The translations under genes were made by a program, and so were the position numbers. Below, in pieces: positions 33,910 through 47,311 of a stretch of DNA of 64,000 nucleotides. Below the pieces are notes generated by a model. That model did no database searches and had not been told where the DNA came from. It saw only the letters and a list, made by a program, of their open reading frames with translations. This DNA comes from Strigamia acuminata (taxonomy: Eukaryota; Arthropoda; Chilopoda; Geophilomorpha; Linotaeniidae), in assembly GCA_949358305.1 (NCBI GenBank), contig CASHSZ010000135.1, forward strand, positions 183,001 to 247,000, written 5' to 3'. Every line of letters begins with the position of its first letter. The stretch's first letter is position 1.

Positions 33910-35471
33910 TGTTGCAAGACAGCGTAGATATTGTTGTGCTATTTTATTGTCATTATTTATTACCATTTACTTTGAGTTGATTAAAATCTTTAAGTGTTTT
34001 TATTTCCTTTGCCTAATTGGTATTTTTTCACTTTTCAGATTTTTATTGCTTATTAAAGTGTTTTGACTTGATTTTTATTCATACTTTTCAATATTTAGTA
34101 GTGTTTATGCTTTGTATTTATTTCAAATATCTTATTCCGTGCATTTATTGACTTATTCACTTGTTTTAAGAGAGTTTGTGTTGATTCCGAACTGTTTTGG
34201 TGCATATTTCGTTCCCTAGTATACATTTGCGATGCTAGTGACGTCATTTTTCTGTTTCCCGTAAAGTTACGGTTCCGTCTTCTAACCTTTTGTTTAGTAC
34301 TTTTCAAATCCCTTGGAATTTTATTAAGCATTCGTTTAGACTAATTCAAGCATGCTCTTTCTATCTAGATGCATCAAAACTGCTTTGGAAGTTCCGTTTG
34401 TTTGGTTTGAACGTTCGTTTCCATCTGCCATAAAAGCGCAGCCGGGAATGTTCGTTTGGCCGATAATTTCGTATTTATTCAATCTGTGTATTTTATTCCG
34501 ATGTTTTGTGAAGAGAATTGATAATTATTCTTGTTATTTAATCGATACTTTATTGATTATATACATTTAGTGTTTTTACATTCATTTTACGTGTGATTTT
34601 GCCGCCGATGTTATGTTCGCCGGACGCCATGTTTGATCCAACACCTTTGTTATGTTCGCCGGTCGCCATGTTTGTCCCAAGCGACGATTACACAATGTAA
34701 CCGTTATTTTTGTATTTTATATCACATAATTTGCATTTACTATTACATTGCGTTATTATTCAGTATGTATTCTTCGATAATTTTGTGCTTTTGTACCGAT
34801 CGAAATTCAAATGTGATCGTTATGTAATTTTCCTGGCCTGTGATTGGCTATCGTCAATCCTCTCTTTCCGAGATCGGTTTATTGCTAATATCTCATTGTT
34901 TAACGTGTTTTTGGACATTGTTGTGATTAGCTTTTTTGTTCACCGCATTCTTGTGGTCATTTCAATGTATTTCAATGTATTTTTAGTGCATTTTTAAGCA
35001 AATGCCAACTTTGCCGTGATCTTGTTTCCTCCGTTACCATGGTAACGGAATCTTTTGTGTATCTGTATTTCGCCGCTATCGGCCTGGCGCGTGCCATATT
35101 CGGTACTGCGCATGTGCGGTTCTCTAAGAACCAATCTAATTGCTGTAATTTCATCAGTTATTAACCAACCTTTGAATAAATGTGTTGTGTTTTATTAGCT
35201 CTTGTTTTAGGCTTATTTTCAAACACATTCAATGTGTAGTGAGTAGTTTAAAATTTCTCAGGCCAACTTATGTTTCCGCCACCTATTGGATACTTGGTGC
35301 AGGTGTTCTCCACATTGTTCCAGCGGTTCAACAATGCCATTTGTTGCGGATTTATTGCTCTCCAGTGCGATTTTCGTACTAGCCACGCCATACGACCTTG
35401 GGCGAGCTCAAGTGTCTTGAATTTGGATACGCATCGCCATTCCTTTCCTTCTGTCTTGTTGACCTGCAACA
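33910..35471 (+). repeat. 3' LTR (1,562 bp)
   Basis: This is the same length and sequence as the 5' LTR at every place checked. It would supply the polyadenylation signal (AATAAA at 35175-35180) for the genomic RNA. The base before it is C (TTCGC then TGTTG), and the upstream DNA is pyrimidine-rich, not a polypurine tract. All U3 motifs recur here at +7,858, for example the cAMP-response palindrome at 34239-34246 and the RFX-type palindrome at 35031-35048. Confidence 0.96.
35175..35180 (+). terminator. Poly(A) signal AATAAA in the 3' LTR
   Basis: This is the same signal at +7,858, followed by the same GU-rich sequence. It is the expected 3' end signal for the element's transcript. Confidence 0.65.
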
Positions 35472-35475
35472 GAGA
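35472..35475. repeat. Target-site duplication, right copy (GAGA)
   Basis: GAGA follows the terminal TGCAACA of the 3' LTR and leads into CATTGGTCTTG, the normal satellite continuation. 116 bp on the left (25936-26051) plus 31 bp on the right (35476-35506) gives exactly 147 bp, one B monomer. Confidence 0.9.
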
Positions 35476-35646
35476 CATTGGTCTTGTGGTGTTTGTGCTA
35501 AGTCAACTGTGATGAGATCAAAAGTCTATTCTCCCAAATCATCGGTTGGATGTTTCTAAAACTTACATTGGAGCCTTCTACTAAGGTTTAAACACTATTT
35601 CTGAACATTTAGAGACATTGGTCTTGTGGTGTTTGTGCTAAGTCAA

Positions 35647-38600
35647 CTGTGATGAGATCAAAAGTCTATTCTCCCAAATCATCGGTTGAATGTTTCTAAA
35701 ACTTACATTGGAGCCTTCTACTAAGGTTTAAACACTATTTCTGAACATTCAGAGACATTGGTCTTGTGGTGTTTGTGCTAAGTCAACTGTGATGAGATCA
35801 AAAGTCTATTCTCCCAAATCATCGGTTGGATGTTTCTAAAACTTACATTGGAGCCTTCTACTAAGGTTTAAACACTATTTCTGAACATTCAGAGACATTG
35901 GTCTTGTGGTGTTTGTGCTAAGTCAACTGCGATGTGAAATAAGCTCAAAATTTTTTTTTCAAAATTTATTGCTTGGGTGTTGCTAAAACTTACATTGAAG
36001 GCTTCTACTAAGGTTTAAACACTATTTCTAAACATTCAGAGACATTGGTCTTGTGGTGTTTGTGCTAAGTCAACTGTGATGAGATCAAAAGTCTATTCTC
36101 CCAAATCATCGGTTGGATGTTTCTAAAACTTACATTGGAGCCTTCTACTAAGGTTTAAACACTATTTCTGAACATTTAGAGACATTGGTCTTGTGGTGTT
36201 TGTGCTAAGTCAACTGCGATGTGAAATAAGCTCAAAATTTTTTTTTCAAAATTTATTGCTTGGGTGTTGCTAAAACTTACATTGAAGGCTTCTACTAAGG
36301 TTTAAACACTATTTCTAAACATTCAGAGACATTGGTCTTGTGGTGTTTGTGCTAAGTCAACTGTGATGAGATCAAAAGTCTATTCTCCCAAATCATCGGT
36401 TGGATGTTTCTAAAACTTACATTGGAGCCTTCTACTAAGGTTTAAACACTATTTCTGAACATTTAGAGACATTGGTCTTGTGGTGTTTGTGCTAAGTCAA
36501 CTGTGATGAGATCAAAAGTCTATTCTCCCAAATCATCGGTTGAATGTTTTTAAAACTTACATTGGAGCCTTCTACTAAGGTTTAAACACTATTTCTGAAC
36601 ATTCAGAGACATTGGTCTTGTGGTGTTTGTGCTAAGTCAACTGTGATGAGATCAAAAGTCTATTCTCCCAAATCATCGGTTGGATGTTTCTAAAACTTAC
36701 ATTGGAGCCTTCTACTAAGGTTTAAACACTATTTCTGAACATTTAGAGACATTGGTCTTGTGGTGTTTGTGCTAAGTCAACTGCGATGTGAAATAAGCTC
36801 AAAATTTTTTTTTCAAAATTTATTGCTTGGGTGTTGCTAAAACTTACATTGAAGGCTTCTACTAAGGTTTAAACACTATTTCTAAACATTCAGAGACATT
36901 GGTCTTGTGGTGTTTGTGCTAAGTCAACTGTGATGAGATCAAAAGTCTATTCTCCCAAATCATCGGTTGGATGTTTCTAAAACTTACATTGGAGCCTTCT
37001 ACTAAGGTTTAAACACTATTTCTGAACATTTAGAGACATTGGTCTTGTGGTGTTTGTGCTAAGTCAACTGCGATGTGAAATAAGCTCAAAATTTTTTTTT
37101 CAAAATTTATTGCTTGGGTGTTGCTAAAACTTACATTGAAGGCTTCTACTAAGGTTTAAACACTATTTCTAAACATTCAGAGACATTGGTCTTGTGGTGT
37201 TTGTGCTAAGTCAACTGTGATGAGATCAAAAGTCTATTCTCCCAAATCATCGGTTGGATGTTTCTAAAACTTACATTGGAGCCTTCTACTAAGGTTTAAA
37301 CACTATTTCTGAACATTTAGAGACATTGGTCTTGTGGTGTTTGTGCTAAGTCAACTGTGATGAGATCAAAAGTCTATTCTCCCAAATCATCGGTTGAATG
37401 TTTCTAAAACTTACATTGGAGCCTTCTACTAAGGTTTAAACACTATTTCTGAACATTCAGAGACATTGGTCTTGTGGTGTTTGTGCTAAGTCAACTGTGA
37501 TGAGATCAAAAGTCTATTCTCCCAAATCATCGGTTGGATGTTTCTAAAACTTACATTGGAGCCTTCTACTAAGGTTTAAACACTATTTCTGAACATTTAG
37601 AGACATTGGTCTTGTGGTGTTTGTGCTAAGTCAACTGCGATGTGAAATAAGCTCAAAATTTTTTTTTCAAAATTTATTGCTTGGGTGTTGCTAAAACTTA
37701 CATTGAAGGCTTCTACTAAGGTTTAAACACTATTTCTAAACATTCAGAGACATTGGTCTTGTGGTGTTTGTGCTAAGTCAACTGTGATGAGATCAAAAGT
37801 CTATTCTCCCAAATCATCGGTTGGATGTTTCTAAAACTTACATTGGAGCCTTCTACTAAGGTTTAAACACTATTTCTGAACATTCAGAGACATTGGACTT
37901 GTGGTGTTTGTGCTAAGTCAACTGCGATGTGAAATGAGCTCAAAATTTTTTTTTCAAAATTTATTGCTTGGGTGTTGCTAAAACTTATATTGAAGGCTTC
38001 TACTAAGGTTTAAACACTATTTCTGAACATTCAGAGACATTGGTCTTGTGGTGTTTGTGCTAAGTCAACTGCGATGTGAAATGAGCTCAAAATTTTTTTT
38101 TCAAAATTTAATGCTTGGGTGTTGCTAAAACTTACATTGAAGGCTTCTACTAAGGTTTAAACACTATTTCTGAACATTCAGAGACATTGGTCTTGTGGTG
38201 TTTGTGCTAAGTCAACTGTGATGAGATCAAAAGTCTATTCTCCCAAATCATCGGTTGGATGTTTCTAAAACTTACATTGGAGCTTTCTACTAAGGTTTAA
38301 ACACTATTTCTGAACATTCAGAGACATTGGTCTTATGGTGTTTGTGCTAAGTCAACTGTGATGAGATCAAAAGTCTATTCTCCCAAATCATCGGTTGGAT
38401 GTTTCTAAAACTTACATTGGAGCCTTCTACTAAGGTTTAAACACTATTTCTGAACATTCAGAGACATTGGTCTTGTGGTGTTTGTGCTAAGTCAACTGTG
38501 ATGAGATCAAAAGTCTATTCTCCCAAATCATTGGTTGGATGTTTCTAAAACTTACATTGGAGCCTTCTACTAAGGTTTAAACACTATTTCTGAACATTCA

Positions 38601-39169
38601 GAGACATTGGTCTTGTGGTGTTTGTGCTAAGTCAACTGTGATGAGATCAAAAGTCTATTCTCCCAAATCATCGGTTGAATGTTTCTAAAACTTACATTGG
38701 AGCCTTCTACTAAGGTTTAAACACTATTTCTGAACATTCAGAGACATTGGTCTTGTGGTGTTTGTGCTAAGTCAACTGTGATGAGATCAAAAGTCTATTC
38801 TCCCAAATCATCGGTTGGATGTTTCTAAAACTTACATTGGAGCCTTCTACTAAGGTTTAAACACTATTTCTGAACATTCAGAGACATTGGTCTTGTGGTG
38901 TTTGTGCTAAGTCAACTGTGATGAGATCAAAAGTCTATTCTCCCAAATCATTGGTTGGATGTTTCTAAAACTTACATTGGAGCCTTCTACTAAGGTTTAA
39001 ACACTATTTCTGAACATTCAGAGACATTGGTCTTGTGGTGTTTGTGCTAAGTCAACTGTGATGAGATCAAAAGTCTATTCTCCCAAATCATCGGTTGAAT
39101 GTTTCTAAAACTTACATTGGAGCCTTCTACTAAGGTTTAAACACTATTTCTGAACATTCAGAGACATTG
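35647..39169. repeat. 3.5-kb satellite block, copy right of the retrotransposon
   Basis: This is the partner of 20378-23900 and starts one monomer after the retrotransposon. Similarity ends near 39169, where this copy has GGACTTGTGG followed by an AATGAG B monomer; the left copy has GGTCTTGTGG followed by an AATAAG B monomer. Confidence 0.82.
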
Positions 39170-39773
39170 GACTTGTGGTGTTTGTGCTAAGTCAACTGCG
39201 ATGTGAAATGAGCTCAAAATTTTTTTTTCAAAATTTATTGCTTGGGTGTTGCTAAAACTTATATTGAAGGCTTCTACTAAGGTTTAAACACTATTTCTGA
39301 ACATTCAGAGACATTGGTCTTGTGGTGTTTGTGCTAAGTCAACTGCGATGTGAAATGAGCTCAAAATTTTTTTTTCAAAATTTAATGCTTGGGTGTTGCT
39401 AAAACTTACATTGAAGGCTTCTACTAAGGTTTAAACACTATTTCTGAACATTCAGAGACATTGGTCTTGTGGTGTTTGTGCTAAGTCAACTGTGATGAGA
39501 TCAAAAGTCTATTCTCCCAAATCATCGGTTGGATGTTTCTAAAACTTACATTGGAGCCTTCTACTAAGGTTTAAACACTATTTCTGAACATTTAGAGACA
39601 TTGGTCTTGTGGTGTTTGTGCTAAGTCAACTGCAATGTGAAATAAGCTCAAAATTTTTTTTTCAAAATTTATTGCTTGGGTGTTGCTAAAACTTACATTG
39701 AAGGCTTCTACTAAGGTTTAAACACTATTTCTAAACATTCAGAGACATTGGTCTTGTGGTGTTTGTGCTAAGT

Positions 39774-40940
39774 CAACTGCGATGTGAAATGAGCTCAAAA
39801 TTTTTTTTTCAAAATTTATTGCTTGGGTGTTGCTAAAACTTACATTGAAGGCTTCTACTAAGGTTTAAACACTATTTCTAAACATTCAGAGACATTGGTC
39901 TTGTGGTGTTTGTGCTAAGTCAACTGTGATGAGATCAAAAGTCTATTCTCCCAAAGCATCGGTTGGATGTTTCTAAAACTTACATTGGAGCCTTCTACTA
40001 AGGTTTAAACACTATTTCTGAACATTCAGAGACATTGGTCTTGTGGTGTTTGTGCTAAGTCAACTGTGATGAGATCAAAAGTCTATTCTCCCAAATCATC
40101 GGTTGGATGTTTCTAAAACTTACATTGGAGCCTTCTACTAAGGTTTAAACACTATTTCTGAACATTTAGAGACATTGGTCTTGTGGTGTTTGTGCTAAGT
40201 CAACTGCGATGTGAAATAAGCTCAAAATTTTTTTTTCAAAATTTATTGCTTGGGTGTTGCTAAAACTTACATTGAAGGCTTCTACTAAGGTTTAAACACT
40301 ATTTCTAAACATTCAGAGACATTGGTCTTGTGGTGTTTGTGCTAAGTCAACTGTGATGAGATCAAAAGTCTATTCTCCCAAATCATCGGTTGGATGTTTC
40401 TAAAACTTACATTGGAGCCTTCTACTAAGGTTTAAACACTATTTCTGAACATTCAGAGACATTGGTCTTATGGTGTTTGTGCTAAGTCAACTCTGATGAG
40501 ATCAAAAGTCTATTCTCCCAAATCATTGGTTGGATGTTTCTAAAACTTACATTGGAGCCTTCTACTAAGGTTTAAACACTATTTCTGAACATTCAGAGAC
40601 ATTGGTCTTGTGGTGTTTGTGCTAAGTCAACTGTGATGAGATCAAAAGTCTATTCTCCCAAATCATCGGTTGGATGTTTCTAAAACTTACATTGGAGCCT
40701 TCTACTAAAGTTTAAACACTATTTCTGAACATTTAGAGACATTGGTCTTGTGGTGTTTGTGCTAAGTCAACTGCAATGTGAAATAAGCTCAAAATTTTTT
40801 TTTCAAAATTTATTGCTTGGGTGTTGCTAAAACTTACATTGAAGGCTTCTACTAAGGTTTAAACACTATTTCTGAACATTCAGAGACATTGGTCTTGTGG
40901 TGTTTGTGCTAAGTCAACTGTGATGAGATCAAAAGTCTAT
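39774..40940. repeat. Duplicated satellite block, partner at 42754-43920 (offset 2,980 bp)
   Basis: AAAGCATC (39951/42931) and CTACTAAAGTTT (40701/43681) are shared at +2,980. The copies have since diverged at single sites: CTCTGATG at 40491 against CTGTGATG at 43471, and CAACTGTG at 39921 against CAATTGTG at 42901. The offset is two bases short of 2,982, which the two single-base deletions in between (ATGTTATAAAAC and CTAAGTAACTG) explain. Confidence 0.78.
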
Positions 40941-41055
40941 TCTCCCAAATCATCGGTTAAATGTTATAAAACTTACATTGGAGCCTTCTACTAAGGTTTA
41001 AACACTATTTCTGAACATTCAGAGACATTGGACTTGTGGTGTTTGTGCTAAGTAA

Positions 41056-41195
41056 CTGTGATGAGATCAAAAGTCTATTCTCCCAAATCATTGCTTGGAT
41101 GTTGCTAAAACTTACATTGAAGGCTTCTACTAAGGTTTAAACACTATTTCTGAACATTCAGAGACATTGGTCTTGTGGTGTTTGTGCTAAGTCAA
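41056..41195. repeat. A/B chimeric satellite monomer (type example)
   Basis: The head is type A (GATGAGATCAAAAGTC, TCTCCCAAATC). From ATTGCTTGGATGTTGC onward it is type B (GAAGGCTTC). The preceding CTAAGTCAACTG has lost a C and reads CTAAGTAACTG. The same chimera starts at 44331, 47312, 48172, 49032, 50172, 53293, 56140, 59415, 62396 and 63256. I noticed none in the left arm. Confidence 0.88.
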
Positions 41196-44100
41196 CTGTG
41201 ATGAGATCAAAAGTCTATTCTCCCAAATCATCGGTTGGATGTTTCTAAAACTTACATTGGAGCTTTCTACTAAGGTTTAAACACTATTTCTGAACATTCA
41301 GAGACATTGGTCTTATGGTGTTTGTGCTAAGTCAACTGTGATGAGATCAAAAGTCTATTCTCCCAAATCATCGGTTGGATGTTTCTAAAACTTACATTGG
41401 AGCCTTCTACTAAGGTTTAAACACTATTTCTGAACATTCAGAGACATTGGTCTTGTGGTGTTTGTGCTAAGTCAACTGTGATGAGATCAAAAGTCTATTC
41501 TCCCAAATCATTGGTTGGATGTTTCTAAAACTTACATTGGAGCCTTCTACTAAGGTTTAAACACTATTTCTGAACATTCAGAGACATTGGTCTTGTGGTG
41601 TTTGTGCTAAGTCAACTGTGATGAGATCAAAAGTCTATTCTCCCAAATCATCGGTTGAATGTTTCTAAAACTTACATTGGAGCCTTCTACTAAGGTTTAA
41701 ACACTATTTCTGAACATTCAGAGACATTGGTCTTGTGGTGTTTGTGCTAAGTCAACTGTGATGAGATCAAAAGTCTATTCTCCCAAATCATCGGTTGGAT
41801 GTTTCTAAAACTTACATTGGAGCCTTCTACTAAGGTTTAAACACTATTTCTGAACATTCAGAGACATTGGTCTTGTGGTGTTTGTGCTAAGTCAACTGTG
41901 ATGAGATCAAAAGTCTATTCTCCCAAATCATTGGTTGGATGTTTCTAAAACTTACATTGGAGCCTTCTACTAAGGTTTAAACACTATTTCTGAACATTCA
42001 GAGACATTGGTCTTGTGGTGTTTGTGCTAAGTCAACTGTGATGAGATCAAAAATCTATTCTCCCAAATCATCGGTTGAATGTTTCTAAAACTTACATTGG
42101 AGCCTTCTACTAAGGTTTAAACACTATTTCTGAACATTCAGAGACATTGGTCTTGTGGTGTTTGTGCTAAGTCAACTGCGATGTGAAATAAGCTCAAAAT
42201 TTTTTTTTCAAAATTTATTGCTTGGGTGTTGCTAAAACTTACATTGAAGGCTTCTACTAAGGTTTAAACACTATTTCTAAACATTCAGAGACATTGGTCT
42301 TGTGGTGTTTGTGCTAAGTCAACTGTGATGAGATCAAAAGTCTATTCTCCCAAATCATCGGTTGGATGTTTCTAAAACTTACATTGGAGCCTTCTACTAA
42401 GGTTTAAACACTATTTCTGAACATTCAGAGACATTGGACTTGTGGTGTTTGTGCTAAGTCAACTGCGATGTGAAATGAGCTCAAAATTTTTTTTTCAAAA
42501 TTTATTGCTTGGGTGTTGCTAAAACTTATATTGAAGGCTTCTACTAAGGTTTAAACACTATTTCTGAACATTCAGAGACATTGGTCTTGTGGTGTTTGTG
42601 CTAAGTCAACTGCAATGTGAAATGAGCTCAAAATTTTTTTTTCAAAATTTAATGCTTGGGTGTTGCTAAAACTTACATTGAAGGCTTCTACTAAGGTTTA
42701 AACACTATTTCTGAACATTCAGAGACATTGGTCTTGTGGTGTTTGTGCTAAGTCAACTGCGATGTGAAATGAGCTCAAAATTTTTTTTTCAAAATTTATT
42801 GCTTGGGTGTTGCTAAAACTTACATTGAAGGCTTCTACTAAGGTTTAAACACTATTTCTAAACATTCAGAGACATTGGTCTTGTGGTGTTTGTGCTAAGT
42901 CAATTGTGATGAGATCAAAAGTCTATTCTCCCAAAGCATCGGTTGGATGTTTCTAAAACTTACATTGGAGCCTTCTACTAAGGTTTAAACACTATTTCTG
43001 AACATTCAGAGACATTGGTCTTGTGGTGTTTGTGCTAAGTCAACTGTGATGAGATCAAAAGTCTATTCTCCCAAATCATCGGTTGGATGTTTCTAAAACT
43101 TACATTGGAGCCTTCTACTAAGGTTTAAACACTATTTCTGAACATTTAGAGACATTGGTCTTGTGGTGTTTGTGCTAAGTCAACTGCGATGTGAAATAAG
43201 CTCAAAATTTTTTTTTCAAAATTTATTGCTTGGGTGTTGCTAAAACTTACATTGAAGGCTTCTACTAAGGTTTAAACACTATTTCTAAACATTCAGAGAC
43301 ATTGGTCTTGTGGTGTTTGTGCTAAGTCAACTGTGATGAGATCAAAAGTCTATTCTCCCAAATCATCGGTTGGATGTTTCTAAAACTTACATTGGAGCCT
43401 TCTACTAAGGTTTAAACACTATTTCTGAACATTCAGAGACATTGGTCTTATGGTGTTTGTGCTAAGTCAACTGTGATGAGATCAAAAGTCTATTCTCCCA
43501 AATCATTGGTTGGATGTTTCTAAAACTTACATTGGAGCCTTCTACTAAGGTTTAAACACTATTTCTGAACATTCAGAGACATTGGTCTTGTGGTGTTTGT
43601 GCTAAGTCAACTGTGATGAGATCAAAAGTCTATTCTCCCAAATCATCGGTTGGATGTTTCTAAAACTTACATTGGAGCCTTCTACTAAAGTTTAAACACT
43701 ATTTCTGAACATTTAGAGACATTGGTCTTGTGGTGTTTGTGCTAAGTCAACTGCAATGTGAAATAAGCTCAAAATTTTTTTTTCAAAATTTATTGCTTGG
43801 GTGTTGCTAAAACTTACATTGAAGGCTTCTACTAAGGTTTAAACACTATTTCTGAACATTCAGAGACATTGGTCTTGTGGTGTTTGTGCTAAGTCAACTG
43901 TGATGAGATCAAAAGTCTATTCTCCCAAATCATCGGTTGGATGTTTCTAAAACTTACATTGGAGCCTTCTACTAAGGTTTAAACACTATTTCTGAACATT
44001 CAGAGACATTGGACTTGTGGTGTTTGTGCTAAGTCAACTGCGATGTGAAATGAGCTCAAAATTTTTTTTTCAAAATTTATTGCTTGGGTGTTGCTAAAAC

Positions 44101-47100
44101 TTATATTGAAGGCTTCTACTAAGGTTTAAACACTATTTCTGAACATTCAGAGACATTGGTCTTGTGGTGTTTGTGCTAAGTCAACTGCGATGTGAAATGA
44201 GCTCAAAATTTTTTTTTCAAAATTTAATGCTTGGGTGTTGCTAAAACTTATATTGAAGGCTTCTACTAAGGTTTAAACACTATTTCTGAACATTCAGAGA
44301 CATTGGACTTGTGGTGTTTGTGCTAAGTAACTGTGATGAGATCAAAAGTCTATTCTCCCAAATCATTGCTTGGATGTTGCTAAAACTTACATTGAAGGCT
44401 TCTACTAAGGTTTAAACACTATTTCTGAACATTCAGAGACATTGGTCTTGTGGTGTTTGTGCTAAGTCAACTGCGATGTGAAATAAGCTCAAAATTTTTT
44501 TTTCAAAATTTATTGCTTGGGTGTTGCTAAAACTTACATTGAAGGCTTCTACTAAGGTTTAAACACTATTTCTAAACATTCAGAGACATTGGTCTTGTGG
44601 TGTTTGTGCTAAGTCAACTGTGATGAGATCAAAAGTCTATTCTCCCAAATCATCGGTTGGATGTTTCTAAAACTTACATTGGAGCCTTCTACTAAGGTTT
44701 AAACACTATTTCTGAACATTTAGAGACATTGGTCTTGTGGTGTTTGTGCTAAGTCAACTGTGATGAGATCAAAAGTCTATTCTCCCAAATCATCGGTTGA
44801 ATGTTTTTAAAACTTACATTGGAGCCTTCTACTAAGGTTTAAACACTATTTCTGAACATTCAGAGACATTGGTCTTGTGGTGTTTGTGCTAAGTCAACTG
44901 TGATGAGATCAAAAGTCTATTCTCCCAAATCATCGGTTGGATGTTTCTAAAACTTACATTGGAGCCTTCTACTAAGGTTTAAACACTATTTCTGAACATT
45001 TAGAGACATTGGTCTTGTGGTGTTTGTGCTAAGTCAACTGCGATGTGAAATAAGCTCAAAATTTTTTTTTCAAAATTTATTGCTTGGGTGTTGCTAAAAC
45101 TTACATTGAAGGCTTCTACTAAGGTTTAAACACTATTTCTAAACATTCAGAGACATTGGTCTTGTGGTGTTTGTGCTAAGTCAACTGTGATGAGATCAAA
45201 AGTCTATTCTCCCAAATCATCGGTTGGATGTTTCTAAAACTTACATTGGAGCCTTCTACTAAGGTTTAAACACTATTTCTGAACATTCAGAGACATTGGT
45301 CTTGTGGTGTTTGTGCTAAGTCAACTGCGATGTGAAATGAGCTCAAAATTTTTTTTTCAAAATTTAATGCTTGGGTGTTGCTAAAACTTACATTGAAGGC
45401 TTCTACTAAGGTTTAAACACTATTTCTGAACATTCAGAGACATTGGTCTTGTGGTGTTTGTGCTAAGTCAACTGTGATGAGATCAAAAGTCTATTCTCCC
45501 AAATCATCGGTTGGATGTTTCTAAAACTTACATTGGAGCTTTCTACTAAGGTTTAAACACTATTTCTGAACATTCAGAGACATTGGTCTTATGGTGTTTG
45601 TGCTAAGTCAACTGTGATGAGATCAAAAGTCTATTCTCCCAAATCATCGGTTGGATGTTTCTAAAACTTACATTGGAGCCTTCTACTAAGGTTTAAACAC
45701 TATTTCTGAACATTCAGAGACATTGGTCTTGTGGTGTTTGTGCTAAGTCAACTGTGATGAGATCAAAAGTCTATTCTCCCAAATCATTGGTTGGATGTTT
45801 CTAAAACTTACATTGGAGCCTTCTACTAAGGTTTAAACACTATTTCTGAACATTCAGAGACATTGGTCTTATGGTGTTTGTGCTAAGTCAACTGTGATGA
45901 GATCAAAAGTCTATTCTCCCAAATCATCGGTTGGATGTTTCTAAAACTTACATTGGAGCCTTCTACTAAGGTTTAAACACTATTTCTGAACATTCAGAGA
46001 CATTGGTCTTGTGGTGTTTGTGCTAAGTCACCTGTGATGAGATCAAAAGTCTATTCTCCCAAATCATTGGTTGGATGTTTCTAAAACTTACATTGGAGCC
46101 TTCTACTAAGGTTTAAACACTATTTCTGAACATTCAGAGACATTGGTCTTGTGGTGTTTGTGCTAAGTCAACTGTGATGAGATCAAAAGTCTATTCTCCC
46201 AAATCATCGGTTGAATGTTTCTAAAACTTACATTGGAGCCTTCTACTAAGGTTTAAACACTATTTCTGAACATTCAGAGACATTGGTCTTGTGGTGTTTG
46301 TGCTAAGTCAACTGTGATGAGATCAAAAGTCTATTCTCCCAAATCATCGGTTGGATGTTTCTAAAACTTACATTGGAGCCTTCTACTAAGGTTTAAACAC
46401 TATTTCTGAACATTCAGAGACATTGGTCTTGTGGTGTTTGTGCTAAGTCAACTGTGATGAGATCAAAAGTCTATTCTCCCAAATCATTGGTTGGATGTTT
46501 CTAAAACTTACATTGGAGCCTTCTACTAAGGTTTAAACACTATTTCTGAACATTCAGAGACATTGGTCTTGTGGTGTTTGTGCTAAGTCAACTGTGATGA
46601 GATCAAAAGTCTATTCTCCCAAATCATCGGTTGAATGTTTCTAAAACTTACATTGGAGCCTTCTACTAAGGTTTAAACACTATTTCTGAACATTCAGAGA
46701 CATTGGTCTTGTGGTGTTTGTGCTAAGTCAACTGCGATGTGAAATAAGCTCAAAATTTTTTTTTCAAAATTTATTGCTTGGGTGTTGCTAAAACTTACAT
46801 TGAAGGCTTCTACTAAGGTTTAAACACTATTTCTAAACATTCAGAGACATTGGTCTTGTGGTGTTTGTGCTAAGTCAACTGTGATGAGATCAAAAGTCTA
46901 TTCTCCCAAATCATCGGTTGGATGTTTCTAAAACTTACATTGGAGCCTTCTACTAAGGTTTAAACACTATTTCTGAACATTCAGAGACATTGGACTTGTG
47001 GTGTTTGTGCTAAGTCAACTGCGATGTGAAATGAGCTCAAAATTTTTTTTTCAAAATTTATTGCTTGGGTGTTGCTAAAACTTATATTGAAGGCTTCTAC

Positions 47101-47311
47101 TAAGGTTTAAACACTATTTCTGAACATTCAGAGACATTGGTCTTGTGGTGTTTGTGCTAAGTCAACTGCGATGTGAAATGAGCTCAAAATTTTTTTTTCA
47201 AAATTTAATGCTTGGGTGTTGCTAAAACTTATATTGAAGGCTTCTACTAAGGTTTAAACACTATTTCTGAACATTCAGAGACATTGGACTTGTGGTGTTT
47301 GTGCTAAGTAA

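Larger units (their letters stand above)
26052..35471 (+). mobile_element. Full-length BEL/Pao LTR retrotransposon
   Basis: This 9,420-bp element is complete: two 1,562-bp LTRs with TG...CA ends, a tRNA-type primer-binding site, one intact Gag-Pol frame and a target-site duplication. The Gag region resembling DUF1759, the protease region resembling DUF1758, Pao-type RT, RNase H, HHCC/DDE integrase and the C-terminal DUF5641-like domain in this order define BEL/Pao. No env-like frame follows pol. The LTRs show no difference where compared, and the six small reading frames lying wholly inside them translate identically, so insertion looks recent. It interrupts one B satellite monomer. Whether it can still move is uncertain because of the protease DPG motif and the missing polypurine tract. 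Confidence 0.97.

Noticed and set aside
33842-34066. Small frame after pol that could be an env remnant
   Set aside because: It is a hydrophobic 74-codon frame produced by T-rich 3' untranslated and LTR sequence. It has no signal peptide plus glycoprotein layout, and most of it lies in the LTR.
26052-35471. Origin of the satellite from the retrotransposon
   Set aside because: I saw no stretch of LTR or internal sequence that matches the A or B monomers beyond short AT-rich words.
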